The notes: generated from the letters alone by a model not told the origin. A stretch of 64,000 nt of DNA from Streptomyces rugosispiralis (GCF_024505145.1 NZ_JANIAA010000035.1:1-64000); one strand, 5' to 3'. Counted from the stretch's first letter, positions 43,372 to 52,588 are shown. Numbers and translations: made by a program.

Positions 43372-44340
43372 GTGGCCAAGCGCATCCTCGTGACCGGCGT
43401 CGGCGGTGCCCCCGGCTTCGAACTCGCCCGGTCCCTCCAGAGGCTCGGCTGCAAAGTCCTCGCGGTCGACGCGGACCCGCACGCGGCCGGGCTCCTCCTT
43501 CCGGAGGTCACCGCGCACGTCCTCCCGCCAGCGGCGGACGCCGCGTACCGCACGGCTATCGTCCGGCTGTGCGCGGAGGCCCGCCCGCACGCCATCCTCT
43601 CGACCGTCGAGCGGGAACTCCCGCAGCTGGTCACCCTCCGCCGGCCGCTGGCCGACCTCGGCGTCACCACCTGGCTTCCGACCCGGGAAGCGGTCACGGC
43701 GTGCGGCGACAAGGCCCGGTTCGCCGCGGTGCTTGCCGAGCACGGAGTAGCGACGCCGCGCACCGTCCTCCCGGACGATCTCGACCGCGCGCCGGACGGC
43801 CTCCTCGTCGTCAAGCCGCGGCATGGGCAGGGCGCGAAGGGTGTGCACGCGTGCCAGACGCGGGAGCAGGCCAGGGTGTTGTGCGAACTCGTTCCGGCGC
43901 CGATCGTGCAGCAGCACGTGAGCGGCCGGGAGTTCACCGCAGACTGCCTCGTGGACCGTGCTGGCCAGGCATCTGTGATTCTCCGGTACCGACTCCTCGT
44001 CAAGGGCGGGCTCGCTGTCGTCTCCCGCACGTTCACCGACGCCCAGGTGGCCGAGTGCGTCCGCGCGACGCTCACCGCTACGGGTGTTACTGGGGCGTGC
44101 TGCGTGCAGGGCTTCATCCGCGACGAGCAGGGCCCGGACCGCGTGGTCATCACCGAGGCGAATGCGAGGGTCGGCGGAGGCTTTCCTGCTTCCGTCGCGG
44201 CCGGGGCGGACTACGTCGGGCAGTACCTGCGCGGCCTCTTCCGCCAGGACGTCGACCACGACCAGCTCACGTACAAGCCTGACGTCACCCTCACGCGCTA
44301 CGTCGAGACGCTGACCACCAGGGAAGGGACGGCCCGATGA
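43372..44340 (+). CDS. ATP-grasp ligase
   Basis: A 322-residue protein of the carbamoyl-phosphate synthase-like ATP-grasp type. An N-terminal Rossmann-like preATP-grasp domain has RILVTGVGGAPGFELARSL. The ATP lobe has DGLLVVKPRHGQGAKGVHAC and VQQHVSGREFTADCLVD. The Mg-binding Glu-x-Asn is in ITEANARVGGG. It should join a carboxylate to an amine or thiol with ATP hydrolysis. Between an NDP-sugar dehydratase and a sugar aminotransferase, attachment of an amino acid to an amino-sugar is a sensible guess. GTG start, overlap ATGA with the next gene. Confidence 0.85.
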   Translation: MAKRILVTGVGGAPGFELARSLQRLGCKVLAVDADPHAAGLLLPEVTAHVLPPAADAAYRTAIVRLCAEARPHAILSTVERELPQLVTLRRPLADLGVTTWLPTREAVTACGDKARFAAVLAEHGVATPRTVLPDDLDRAPDGLLVVKPRHGQGAKGVHACQTREQARVLCELVPAPIVQQHVSGREFTADCLVDRAGQASVILRYRLLVKGGLAVVSRTFTDAQVAECVRATLTATGVTGACCVQGFIRDEQGPDRVVITEANARVGGGFPASVAAGADYVGQYLRGLFRQDVDHDQLTYKPDVTLTRYVETLTTREGTAR

Positions 44341-45476
44341 CCCGCACCGCATCCCCGGACATCGCGCACAACGCGCGCCCGTACCTCTACGGCGGCGAGG
44401 AGGCCGCCATCGCGTCGGCATTGAGCGCAGGGCAGTACAACCACGGCGCGACCACAGAGGAGTTCGAGCAGCGCATCGCGTCGTTCCTCGGCGTTCCGGA
44501 CGTTGTCACGGTCGCCACGGGCACGGCCGCCCTCCACGTCGCCCTGCTCGCCGCGGACATCGGCCCCGGGCACGAAGTGCTCGTTCCGTCATTCACGTTC
44601 TGCGCGACCGTTCAGGCGATCGTCGCGACGGGGGCCCGGCCGCGGTTCATCGAGGTCGACCCCGGCACGTGCTGCGTCGAGGCCGCCGAGGTCCTGGGCG
44701 CCCTCACACCGGACACCCGCGCTGTGATTCCGGTCCTCTACGGGGGCCGGGCCATCGACCTCGCCCCGGCCCGGCCCGCCCTGGACGAGCAGGGTGTGAC
44801 CGTGGTCGAAGACGCGGCGCAGGCGTTCGGCTCCTGGCAGGAAGAGCGCCGGGTCGGCGCCACCGGCGTACTGACGTGCTTCTCCTTCGGCCCCGTCAAG
44901 AACCTCACGTGCGGGCTCGGCGGCGCGATCGTGCCGCGCACGCCGCTGGAGGCCGACACCTGCCGACGGCTCCGCGGCCTCGGCATCATCGAGTCCGCGG
45001 CCCGCCGGGCGGAGACGACGACGTACACAGTTGACGGCTTCGGGATGCGCGTGCAGATGTCGCCGCTCAACGCCGCTGTGGGCCTCGTGCAACTCGACCA
45101 CTTCGCGGAGGCGGAGACCCGGCGCCGCGCGCTGTGGCGCGCCTACGCTTCCGCCCTCGAAGGGGTCGCCGGCGTCGTCCTGGTCGACGCCGACGTTGAG
45201 CACACCGTGCCGCCGATGTGCGCCGTCCGCGTCCTCGACGGCCGCCGCAATGAGGTGTTCCGCGCGCTACGGAAGCGCGGCATCGGCGTCGGTGTGCACT
45301 ACCCCCCGAACCACACGCAGCCAGCCTTCGCCCCGTGGCACCGGCCGCTGCCCGTCACCGAGCGCCTGGGCCGAGAGATCATGACGTTGCCATTCCACCA
45401 GCACCTCACAGAGACGGACGCTCGGCACGCCACCGACGAGCTCCGGCAGATCCTCGCGGCGGGGACCGGCCAATGA
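44337..45476 (+). CDS. DegT/DnrJ/EryC1/StrS family PLP-dependent sugar aminotransferase
   Basis: A 379-residue aminotransferase. TGTAALHVAL holds the PLP phosphate contact, EDAAQAFGS the Asp for the pyridine nitrogen, and SFGPVKNLTCGLGGAIV the Schiff-base Lys. VHYPPNHTQPAFAP near the C-terminus is typical for the family. It transfers an amino group to a keto-sugar nucleotide, most likely the 4-keto product of the dehydratase encoded two genes upstream. Starts overlap on both sides (ATGA) show tight coupling. Confidence 0.88.
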   Translation: MTRTASPDIAHNARPYLYGGEEAAIASALSAGQYNHGATTEEFEQRIASFLGVPDVVTVATGTAALHVALLAADIGPGHEVLVPSFTFCATVQAIVATGARPRFIEVDPGTCCVEAAEVLGALTPDTRAVIPVLYGGRAIDLAPARPALDEQGVTVVEDAAQAFGSWQEERRVGATGVLTCFSFGPVKNLTCGLGGAIVPRTPLEADTCRRLRGLGIIESAARRAETTTYTVDGFGMRVQMSPLNAAVGLVQLDHFAEAETRRRALWRAYASALEGVAGVVLVDADVEHTVPPMCAVRVLDGRRNEVFRALRKRGIGVGVHYPPNHTQPAFAPWHRPLPVTERLGREIMTLPFHQHLTETDARHATDELRQILAAGTGQ

Positions 45477-45907
45477 GCACCGCCCGGCCGCGGCGGCTGC
45501 TCACGGTGTGCCTCGGGAACCACTGCCGCTCACCGCTCGCCGCACTCATCCTCGCCGAGCTCGGCGGCCCGGCCGTTGAGGTCCGGTCCGCCGGCACCCG
45601 GGACAAGTGGGTCGGCAAGCCCGCACATGCGCAGATGATGGCCGCCGCGGCGGCGGCCGGCTACGACCTCACCGCCCACCGCGGCGTGCACCTCACCCCC
45701 GGCCTACTGGACTGGGCGGACACCGTCCTCGCCATGGACGGTGCCATCCTCACCGCCCTCCGTGCACTGGCCGATGAGACGGACGCGCCGAAGCTCGGCC
45801 TCTACCTCGCTGACCGGGACGTCCCCGACCCCTGGGGCAAGGGGCAGGAGGTCTTCGCCGACGTCGTCCGCCTCATCGAGGACGGCGCCCCGCGGCACCT
45901 CCCGTAG
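45473..45907 (+). CDS. Low-molecular-weight protein tyrosine phosphatase-like enzyme
   Basis: A 144-residue phosphatase. The P-loop TVCLGNHCRSPLAA has the CX5R signature with its nucleophilic Cys. The general acid is in DVPDPWGKG. Such enzymes often sit in polysaccharide gene sets, where they act on tyrosine kinases; here no kinase gene is nearby, so a role as a sugar- or nucleotide-phosphatase in the pathway is also possible. ATGA overlap with the aminotransferase gene; last gene of the operon. Confidence 0.86.
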   Translation: MSTARPRRLLTVCLGNHCRSPLAALILAELGGPAVEVRSAGTRDKWVGKPAHAQMMAAAAAAGYDLTAHRGVHLTPGLLDWADTVLAMDGAILTALRALADETDAPKLGLYLADRDVPDPWGKGQEVFADVVRLIEDGAPRHLP

Positions 45908-45923
45908 ACACGGCCCCGGCCGG

Positions 45924-47114
45924 TCACCCGCTGGACGCGGCGGACAGGATCACGTCCACGAGCCTGTCCGCCGCGTCCGGCCGTCCGTGCGCCCGGGCCG
46001 CCTCTGCCATTCCCGCGCGCCGCGCCGGGTCGGTCAGGAGCGGCCCCAGGGCGTCTTGCAGCCGGGCCGCGGTGACCTCGCCCTCCAGCGCTACGGCGGC
46101 GCCCGCCTCCTCGAGGTGCCGGGCGTTGTGCGCCTGCTCATTCCCCGCCGAGGAGGCCAGAGGCACAAAGATCGCGGGCTTGCCGAGGGCGGTGAGCTCC
46201 GCGAGAGTGCCGGCACCGCTACGGGAGACCACGACGTCGGCGAGCGCCAGGACGTCAGGGAGTTCTGGGCCGACGAACCCGGTGAGGAAGTACCGGCCGG
46301 TGAGGTGCTGCGGGAGCCCGGCCGCGGTCGTGCGCAGGGCCTCGACGTTCGTCGGCCCGCACTGGTGAATGATGTTGGCCCGTTCCAGGAGCCACGGGAG
46401 GGCGTCCCGGATCACATCGTTGATCTGCTGTGCGCCTTGGGCGCCGCCGGTGACATACAGCGTCGGGAGCCGCCGGTCGAAGCCGGCCAACCCGAGCCCG
46501 ACGACCGCCTTCTCCGCGTGGCCGGCCAACACTTCCGGCCGCACTGGGTTCCCGGTGACAACGGCCACGGACCGTACAGCCTCCGGGAGGAGCGGGAGCG
46601 TCGACTCCGACGACACGGCGATCCGCGCCGCCGAACCGGCCAGCTTCCGGTTCGCCAGCCCGAGCCGCACGGTCTGCTCATGCAGCACCAGCGGACGCTT
46701 GCACATCCGCGCCGCCAGCCCGGCCGGGACGGCGACGTACCCGCCGGTCGCGAGGACGACGTCCGGCCGGAAGTCCGACACGATCTTGCGGGCCTGAGCG
46801 ACACCGAGCGGTACCCGCGCCATGTCCTTGACATTCGCCGGGCTGATCATCTTGAGCGGGTTCGCGGACCGGCGGATCTTGCCCGTCGCGACCGTCGTGA
46901 AGGCGATGCCCTCGGCCGGGGCGACGCGGGCCTCCAGCCCGTCAGGCGTGCCGATCCAGAGGACATCGAGCGTGCGCCCCTCGGCCGCCAGCCGGGCCTG
47001 CAACGCCCGAACCGCAGTCAACGCAGGGTAGGTGTGGCCGCCAGTACCTCCGCCCGTGACGATGAGGCGGAAGGTACTCGACAGACGGGAAGCAGGTTCG
47101 TTCACCCCGCGCAC
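45924..47114 (-). CDS. MurG-like GT28 glycosyltransferase, paralog outside the dcw cluster
   Basis: A 396-residue GT-B enzyme. IVTGGGTGGHTYPALTAV is the first G-loop of MurG, followed by GGYVAVPAGLAA, VTGNPVRPEV, YVTGGAQGAQQIND (second G-loop) and SRSGAGTLAELTALGKPAIF with the nucleotide-sugar Glu. MurG moves GlcNAc to lipid I. This copy is not beside division genes and converges on the amino-sugar operon, so it may transfer that sugar to a polyprenyl-pyrophosphate or other acceptor. The start may be GTG 47114 or, with better Shine-Dalgarno spacing, GTG 47105. Confidence 0.85.
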   Translation of the reverse strand: MRGVNEPASRLSSTFRLIVTGGGTGGHTYPALTAVRALQARLAAEGRTLDVLWIGTPDGLEARVAPAEGIAFTTVATGKIRRSANPLKMISPANVKDMARVPLGVAQARKIVSDFRPDVVLATGGYVAVPAGLAARMCKRPLVLHEQTVRLGLANRKLAGSAARIAVSSESTLPLLPEAVRSVAVVTGNPVRPEVLAGHAEKAVVGLGLAGFDRRLPTLYVTGGAQGAQQINDVIRDALPWLLERANIIHQCGPTNVEALRTTAAGLPQHLTGRYFLTGFVGPELPDVLALADVVVSRSGAGTLAELTALGKPAIFVPLASSAGNEQAHNARHLEEAGAAVALEGEVTAARLQDALGPLLTDPARRAGMAEAARAHGRPDAADRLVDVILSAASSG

Positions 47115-47435
47115 CCTACTGGCTCGACCGCAGCCCGGAGGACGATTCGAGCCGCGCGAGCGCTGATCGACCGGAATCCCGGGCTTGGATTTCGGCGGTA
47201 TCGATTTCTCGGCGGTGCCCCTTGGGGCGCCGCCGTTTTCGTATGCCTGGAATCGTCAATCCACGATGACCGCCATCGCCGTAACGGGTGCTGTTTCGTA
47301 TATGTGTTCATGTAGTACGAGCACATGAAAAGCCTTTAAGGACAGCTAATCTCTGTGATGTCATCGAATTGGCCACTTGAGGTGTTTTATGGGGAATTGC
47401 GCCTTGGATGGCCGGAGTCGAAGGGAAGCGACGAC
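47115..47435. other. Intergenic region, 321 bases, with AT-rich promoter segment
   Basis: It holds a strong hairpin at 47210-47235. The part 47250-47400 is clearly AT-richer than the surroundings (several TATA, TTTAAG and AAAAG words) and probably contains the promoter of the three-module secreted protein. No gene is supported in it. Confidence 0.6.
47210..47239 (+). terminator. Canonical hairpin with T-run
   Basis: CGGCGGTGCCCC (47210-47221), TT, GGGGCGCCGCCG (47224-47235), then TTTT. It has the form of an intrinsic terminator on the plus strand, although no plus-strand gene ends nearby. It may block transcription into the secreted-protein gene or stop a short RNA. Confidence 0.55.
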
Positions 47436-48002
47436 ATGTCAGCTCGCCGAATGCTCACCGGTACGTTCCTGGGGCTGGGAGCCCTGGCCCTGGCCGCCAC
47501 GGCGGTCGCCCCGGCGGCCAACGCCGCGCCCGTCCCCGTGACCGCCCTCAACTGTGACGGCGATACCTACAAGTGCACGGCCAACCTGGCGTTCGGCGAC
47601 GGCCGGTGGGTCGCGCAGTGGAATGTGAGCGTATTCCACCAGAGCGCGGCGAGCCATCAGCGGACCACCCGCTCGGCGGACGCGCTGCGCAGGGCCGCGG
47701 CCCCGGTCCCGGTCACGAGCCTCAACTGTGACGGGGACACCTACAAGTGCACCGCCGGGCTGCAGTTCGGTGACGGCAGGTGGGTCGCCCAGTGGAACGC
47801 CAGTGTGTTCCACCAGGCCGTGGCCAATGCCGTGCCCACCGTGTCGGCGAAGACGGTCAAGGCTCCGCGGGAGGCCGCCGCCCCGGTGCCGGTGACCGGC
47901 CTGAACTGCGACGGTGACACTTACAAGTGCACGGCCAACCTGCGGTTCGGCGACGGCCGGTGGGTCGCTCAGTGGGACACCGCCGTCTTCCACCAGAACT
48001 GA
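47436..48002 (+). CDS. Secreted protein with three near-identical Cys-pair modules
   Basis: A 188-residue protein with a signal peptide (about residues 1-31, ending NAAP). The mature part is three copies of a module of about 39 residues: VPVT-x-LNCDGDTYKCTA, then FGDGRWVAQW and VFHQ. Spacers of about 15-20 residues rich in Ala, Ser, Thr and Arg separate them. Each module has one Cys pair seven residues apart (C-DGDTYK-C), so one small disulfide loop per module is likely. No known family comes to mind; a binding repeat or small antimicrobial-like domain is conceivable. GGGAAG lies about 10 bases before the ATG. Confidence 0.75.
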   Translation: MSARRMLTGTFLGLGALALAATAVAPAANAAPVPVTALNCDGDTYKCTANLAFGDGRWVAQWNVSVFHQSAASHQRTTRSADALRRAAAPVPVTSLNCDGDTYKCTAGLQFGDGRWVAQWNASVFHQAVANAVPTVSAKTVKAPREAAAPVPVTGLNCDGDTYKCTANLRFGDGRWVAQWDTAVFHQN

Positions 48003-48009
48003 CCCGGGA

Positions 48010-48048
48010 CGGGCGGGCCCGGTGCGGACAGCGCGCCGGGCCCGCCCG
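48010..48048. terminator. Bidirectional terminator
   Basis: CGGGCGGGCCCGG (48010-48022) and its exact complement (48036-48048) surround a 13-base loop, between converging genes that end at 48002 and 48050. Confidence 0.7.
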
Positions 48049-48049
48049 G

Positions 48050-48907
48050 TTACCCGTTCTCGAACGCCACCGGCGCCTCGAACGCCGCCCGGCGCGTGGC
48101 CCGGCGCAGCGCTCGCAGCACCGGTCCGCCGAGGGTGAGGGTGAGCAGCGCCGTGACCACGGCCCGCGGCAGGTCCCAGCCCAGCGAGGTGGCCAGGCAG
48201 TACGCCACGAAGCGGGCGAGGTTCTCGCCGAGCGGGTCGCCGGGGACGTAGGAGATTCCCGAGGCCATGCCCTGCATCAGGGTCCAGCCCTGGAGGTTCA
48301 TGACCGTTCCGTAGGCCACGGACGCCACCGCCCCGTACCCCGCCAACAGCAGCGACTCCGCCCGGCCGCGCAGCCGGGCGGCGCCGGGGAGCAGCCCCGC
48401 GCCCATCGCCACCCACCCCATCGCCAGCATCTGGAACGGCATCCATGGGCCCACCCCGCCCGTGAGCAGCGCGGACGCGAACATCGACACGGCGCCGAGG
48501 ACAAAGCCGAAACCGGGGCCCAGCACCCGCCCCGACAGCACCATCAGGAAGAACATCGGCTCGATCCCGGCCGTCCCCGCGCCCAGCGGCCGCAGGGCCG
48601 CCCCCGCCGCCGCCAGCACCCCGAGCATCGCGACGGCCTTGGCGTCCAGACCGGTGTCCGCGATGGTCGCCACGACCACGGCCAGCAGCAGCGGGAGCAG
48701 CGCGGCGAAGAGCCAGGGCGCGTCGGCGGCGTGGGTGGTGATCCCGGAGTCGCCCGGTGCGAACAGCGGCCAGCCGAAGGCGACGGCACCGATCGCCGAG
48801 ACGAGCGCGAGCGCCGCCACCGAGCGCGGGCCGAGGCGTACGGCCCTCGTCCTGCCGCCGCGTTCCCGCTCCGCCCGCTGCGGCCCGCTCGGTGCCGTCC
48901 CGCTCAT
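48050..48907 (-). CDS. ECF transporter S component (probable cobalamin specificity)
   Basis: A 285-residue membrane protein with about six to seven helices, last gene of the riboswitch operon. GFVLGAVSMFASALLTGGVG and WMPFQMLAMGWVAMGAGLLP match the loop-helix pattern of substrate-binding S components of ECF transporters. It overlaps the ATPase gene (ATGA). The B12 riboswitch ahead of the operon points to cobalamin or a precursor as substrate; the sequence itself is not specific enough to prove it. Confidence 0.82.
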   Translation of the reverse strand: MSGTAPSGPQRAERERGGRTRAVRLGPRSVAALALVSAIGAVAFGWPLFAPGDSGITTHAADAPWLFAALLPLLLAVVVATIADTGLDAKAVAMLGVLAAAGAALRPLGAGTAGIEPMFFLMVLSGRVLGPGFGFVLGAVSMFASALLTGGVGPWMPFQMLAMGWVAMGAGLLPGAARLRGRAESLLLAGYGAVASVAYGTVMNLQGWTLMQGMASGISYVPGDPLGENLARFVAYCLATSLGWDLPRAVVTALLTLTLGGPVLRALRRATRRAAFEAPVAFENG

Positions 48908-50526
48908 GGCGCTCCCTCCAGCGCCTCGCGCACCTGCGGCACCGTCAGCCACGGCAGCGGGGCCAGCACCTTGGCCACCTGTGGGGCGAAGGCGGGCGAG
49001 GAGACCACCACCTCCGCCGTGGGGCCGTCCGCGACCACCTCGCCCTCGGCCAGGATGACGACGCGGTGGGCGAGTTCGGCCGCCAGCTCGACATCGTGGG
49101 TGGCCAGTACGGTCGCGTGGCCGTCCGCGGCCAGCCCCCGCACGACCTCCACCAGGCGCGCCTTCGCCGCGTAGTCGAGCCCGCGGGTCGGCTCGTCGAG
49201 CAGCAGCAGGGGCGGACGGGCGGTGAGGATGACGGACAGGGCCAGCGCCAGCCGCTGCCCCTCGGACAGATCGCGCGGATGGGCGGTGTCCGCCACCTCC
49301 GGCAGCAGCCGGCCGACCAGCTCACGGCAGGTGCCGGGCGCCGCGCCCGCGTCCCGGTCGGCCGCCGCGCACTCGGCGGCGACCGTGTCCGCGTAGAGCA
49401 GATCGCGCGGCTCCTGCGGTACGAGGCCCACCTGGCGCAGCAGTTCGGCGGGGCGGGTGCGGTGCGGTACGACCCGGTCCGGGCCGACGCGCACCGAGCC
49501 CGAGGCCGGTTCGTGCAGCCCGACCAGACTGGCCAGAAGCGTGGACTTGCCCGCGCCGTTGCGCCCCATCAGCGCCACCGTCTCACCCGGCCGCACCGTC
49601 AGGTCCACCCCGCGCAGCGCCGCCACCCGGCCGTGGCGTACGGACAGCCGCGTCACCTCGCCCACCGGGCCGCCCGGCGGTGGACCGGCCACCGCCCGCG
49701 GGGCGAGCGGCGCCAGCCGCTCCCGCAGCGGCCCCGCCTTGCGGCGGGCGTCCCGTATGGACAGCGGCACCGGTGGGGGCCATCCCGCGAGGGCGCCCAG
49801 CGCCACCACGGGCGGCCGGACGGGCGACACCGGCAGCAACTCGGCCGGTGCGCCGGTCAGCGGGGCGGCGCCGGGGGAGGGGAGCAGGATCATCTGGTCC
49901 GCGTACTGCGCCACCCGCTCGAGGCGGTGTTCGGCCATCAGGACGGTGGTGCCCAGGTCGTGCACCAGCCGCTGCAGCACGGCCAGCACCTCCTCGGCGG
50001 CGGCCGGGTCCAGCGCGGAGGTCGGCTCGTCCAGGACCAGCACGCGGGGGTGGGTGGTGAGCACCGAGCCGATCGCCACGCGCTGCCGCTGCCCGCCGGA
50101 GAGCGTGGCGATGGGACGGCCCCGCAACTCGGCGAGGCCCAGCAGATCCAGGGTCTCCTCGACCCGGCGGCGCATGGTGTCCGGGGCGACGCCGAGCGAC
50201 TCCATGCCGTACGCCAGCTCGTCCTCGACGGTGTCGGTGACGAAGTGCGCGAGCGGATCCTGCCCCACGGTGCCGACGACGTCGGCGAGTTCGCGCGGCT
50301 TGTGGGTACGGGTGTCCCGGCCCGCGACCGTGACGCGGCCGCGCAGGGTGCCACCGGTGAAATGCGGTACGAGACCGGAGACGGCCCCGAGGAGTGTCGA
50401 CTTACCGACCCCGGACGGGCCCACGAGCAGACACAGCTCGCCCTCGGGGACGGTCAGGTCCACCCCCGCCAGCGCGGGCCGGGCCGCGCCGTCGTAGTGG
50501 ACCGACACCTGCTCAAAGCGGATCAC
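48904..50526 (-). CDS. ECF transporter ATPase, two fused ABC domains
   Basis: A 540-residue protein with two nucleotide-binding domains in one chain. The first has Walker A GPSGVGKSTL, signature LSGGQRQR and Walker B VLVLDEPTSALD. The second has Walker A GRNGAGKSTL, a variant signature LSEGQRLAL and Walker B LLLLDEPTRGLD. In most bacteria these are two proteins (EcfA1/EcfA2). It powers the transporter formed with the T and S components encoded on either side. GTG start overlaps the T-component stop. Confidence 0.9.
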   Translation of the reverse strand: MIRFEQVSVHYDGAARPALAGVDLTVPEGELCLLVGPSGVGKSTLLGAVSGLVPHFTGGTLRGRVTVAGRDTRTHKPRELADVVGTVGQDPLAHFVTDTVEDELAYGMESLGVAPDTMRRRVEETLDLLGLAELRGRPIATLSGGQRQRVAIGSVLTTHPRVLVLDEPTSALDPAAAEEVLAVLQRLVHDLGTTVLMAEHRLERVAQYADQMILLPSPGAAPLTGAPAELLPVSPVRPPVVALGALAGWPPPVPLSIRDARRKAGPLRERLAPLAPRAVAGPPPGGPVGEVTRLSVRHGRVAALRGVDLTVRPGETVALMGRNGAGKSTLLASLVGLHEPASGSVRVGPDRVVPHRTRPAELLRQVGLVPQEPRDLLYADTVAAECAAADRDAGAAPGTCRELVGRLLPEVADTAHPRDLSEGQRLALALSVILTARPPLLLLDEPTRGLDYAAKARLVEVVRGLAADGHATVLATHDVELAAELAHRVVILAEGEVVADGPTAEVVVSSPAFAPQVAKVLAPLPWLTVPQVREALEGAP

Positions 50527-51917
50527 TGCGTGCTGCCCTCCTCGGGTTCCGCCTCGGCTCGCGCGTCAGCGCGCTCGCCGCCGGGCGGGGGTTGTGCGGT
50601 GCGGTGGTGGTCGGGGACGTCCGCCGGGTGCGGGGCGGGTGGCGTGTCGGGGCGCGGGTCGCGCCGCCGGGCTCGCCCTCGGGCCGGTGCGGCGGGGGCC
50701 TCGTTCACCGGACGCGGTTCGCGGGACGGGTCCGGGGACGGGGTCGGGGCCGGGTCCGGGGCCGGGGCGGCGAGGGCCGGGAGGAGGCCCAGGAGCACTG
50801 CCGCCGCGGGCCATAGCGGCAGGGTCGGGGTGGTGAGCGGGACGACCGACGGCTGGAGGGCCTCGGGGGCGTAGGAGGCGGCCCGGATCATCAGTGCCGC
50901 GACCGCCGCCCCCGACCCGGCCACCAGCCACGCCCGTACGCCCCAGCGGTCCGGGCGGTAGCGGCTGCGCACCGAGCGGCGGCCGCCCAGCCACAGGCCG
51001 CCGAGCGCGGCGGCGAGTCCGCCGAGCAGCACCGGCAGTCCGTAGCCCGCGCCCTCGGCCGCGAGCAGGCCGTACGTACCGCAGCAGACGCCGAGCAGCC
51101 CGCCCAGCGTCAGCGCGGTGGTGGTGCGGGCGACGGCGGGCGGGACCTGGGCGGTGCGGCCGTAGCCGCGCGCGTCCATCGCCGCCGCCAGGGCCACCGA
51201 GCGTTCCAACGCGCCCTCCAGCACCGGCAGTCCGACCTGCAGCAGCGCCTTCACCCCGCGGTCGGGGCGGCCGCGCAGCCTGCGGGCGGAGCGCAGCCGG
51301 GTCACGTCCGCCACCAGATGGGGTGCGAAGGTCATCGCCACCACGACCGCGACCCCGGCCTCGTAGAGCGCGCCGGGCAGCGACTTGAGCAGCCGCGCCG
51401 GGCTGGCGAGGGCGTTCGCGGCGCCGACGCAGATCAGCAGGGTGGCCAGCCGCAGCCCGTCGTACAGCGCGAACACCAGCCCCTCGGCCGACACCCGGCC
51501 GCCGACGCGCACCCCCTGCGCCCAGTGGGGCAACGGGACTTCGGGGAGCGTGAAGAGCACCCGCGTCCCGGGGATCGGCGAGCCGAAGAAGACCGCGAAG
51601 AACAGCCGGATGGCCAGTACGACGAGCCCCAGCTTGAGGAACGCGATGTACGAGCGGGCCCATGGCGCGTCCGTGCGGCGCACGGCCACCACATAGCCCG
51701 CGACCGCGATCAGCAGCCCGAGCAGCAGCGGGTTGGTGGTCCGGGACGCGGCCGTGGCCAGCCCGAGCGCCCACAGCCACCAGGCCCCGGCGTGCAGGGC
51801 GCTTCCGCCGCGCGGGGTACCGGCGGGCGGCCGGACGGGGAACCCGGCGCCGGGGCGGCGCGGAGCCGTGGCCGGGGCGGTGGTGCGCGGTGGCATGCCG
51901 GTCTTCCGTACGTTCAT
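50523..51917 (-). CDS. ECF transporter T component (CbiQ-like)
   Basis: A 464-residue membrane protein with about eight to ten helices. The two coupling motifs of EcfT are recognisable: ALAAAMDARGYGR (A-R-G) and the related basic loop RLRSARRLRGRPD. It has an extra N-terminal Pro/Arg-rich tail and a C-terminal tail of about 70 residues rich in Pro, Ala and Arg, both unusually long for the family and possibly disordered. ATGA overlap with the upstream gene. Confidence 0.86.
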   Translation of the reverse strand: MNVRKTGMPPRTTAPATAPRRPGAGFPVRPPAGTPRGGSALHAGAWWLWALGLATAASRTTNPLLLGLLIAVAGYVVAVRRTDAPWARSYIAFLKLGLVVLAIRLFFAVFFGSPIPGTRVLFTLPEVPLPHWAQGVRVGGRVSAEGLVFALYDGLRLATLLICVGAANALASPARLLKSLPGALYEAGVAVVVAMTFAPHLVADVTRLRSARRLRGRPDRGVKALLQVGLPVLEGALERSVALAAAMDARGYGRTAQVPPAVARTTTALTLGGLLGVCCGTYGLLAAEGAGYGLPVLLGGLAAALGGLWLGGRRSVRSRYRPDRWGVRAWLVAGSGAAVAALMIRAASYAPEALQPSVVPLTTPTLPLWPAAAVLLGLLPALAAPAPDPAPTPSPDPSREPRPVNEAPAAPARGRARRRDPRPDTPPAPHPADVPDHHRTAQPPPGGERADARAEAEPEEGSTQ

Positions 51918-52588
51918 ACCCGACGGCGGCGCGCCTGCCAGACCGCCGCGGCGCCGAGCAGCACGACGGCGGCGAGCCCGCCGATCAGCCCGGCCGAGGG
52001 GCCGGAGCCGCCGTCCGCCTCGCCGCCGCCCTTCGGGGCGGGGCGGGCGTCCACGGAGGCGCTCACCTTGTCCCCGCAGCCCGTCTCCGGATAACCGGAG
52101 ATGGCGCACAGCAGCGCGGCGGAGTTGTAGCGCAGCGGCTTCGCGACGGCGGCGAGCGCCTCCCCGGCGGACGCGTCCGCACCGACCCGTGCGCACTCGG
52201 TACGGGGGGCGGGCGGCGTCCGGCGGTCGGGCGCGTCGGTGGCCGTACCGAAGTCGATGACCACCGCGACCCGTTTGGTGCCGTCCGTGGCCGGGGTGTC
52301 GGCGCAGACGGCGGCGAAGTCGGCCATGCCGCGCGGCCGGGTGGCGTCGTTCGAGTCCTCGCTGACCGCGAAGCGGAAGCCGATCATGTCGCCGTCACCG
52401 GGCCGCGCCGAGGAGGGCCCCTGGGTGGCGTAGCTCCAGCTTCCGCCGTCCCCGGCCCGCTGCCAGAACGACCAGTAGCGATATCCGTCGGCGGCCTGGG
52501 CCCGGCCCGTGCCGAGTATCGCGAACAGGGCGAGGAACAGGGCGAGGACGGGCAGCGACAGCCGGGCCGCGTGGATGCGTGGGCTCAA
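51914..52588 (-). CDS. SCO2322 family secreted, membrane-anchored protein
   Basis: A 224-residue protein starting at a TTG that overlaps the previous stop (TTGA). It has a signal peptide (LPVLALFLALFAILG, cleavage near AQAADG), then DGYRYWSFWQRAGDGGSWSY, the recognisable start of the SCO2322 family, with four Cys in the exported domain. A C-terminal helix (LIGGLAAVVLLGAAAVW) ends in RRRRV and anchors it. Family members are found beside ECF transporter genes; function not established. Location outside the membrane next to an uptake system suggests ligand capture. Confidence 0.82.
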   Translation of the reverse strand: MSPRIHAARLSLPVLALFLALFAILGTGRAQAADGYRYWSFWQRAGDGGSWSYATQGPSSARPGDGDMIGFRFAVSEDSNDATRPRGMADFAAVCADTPATDGTKRVAVVIDFGTATDAPDRRTPPAPRTECARVGADASAGEALAAVAKPLRYNSAALLCAISGYPETGCGDKVSASVDARPAPKGGGEADGGSGPSAGLIGGLAAVVLLGAAAVWQARRRRV

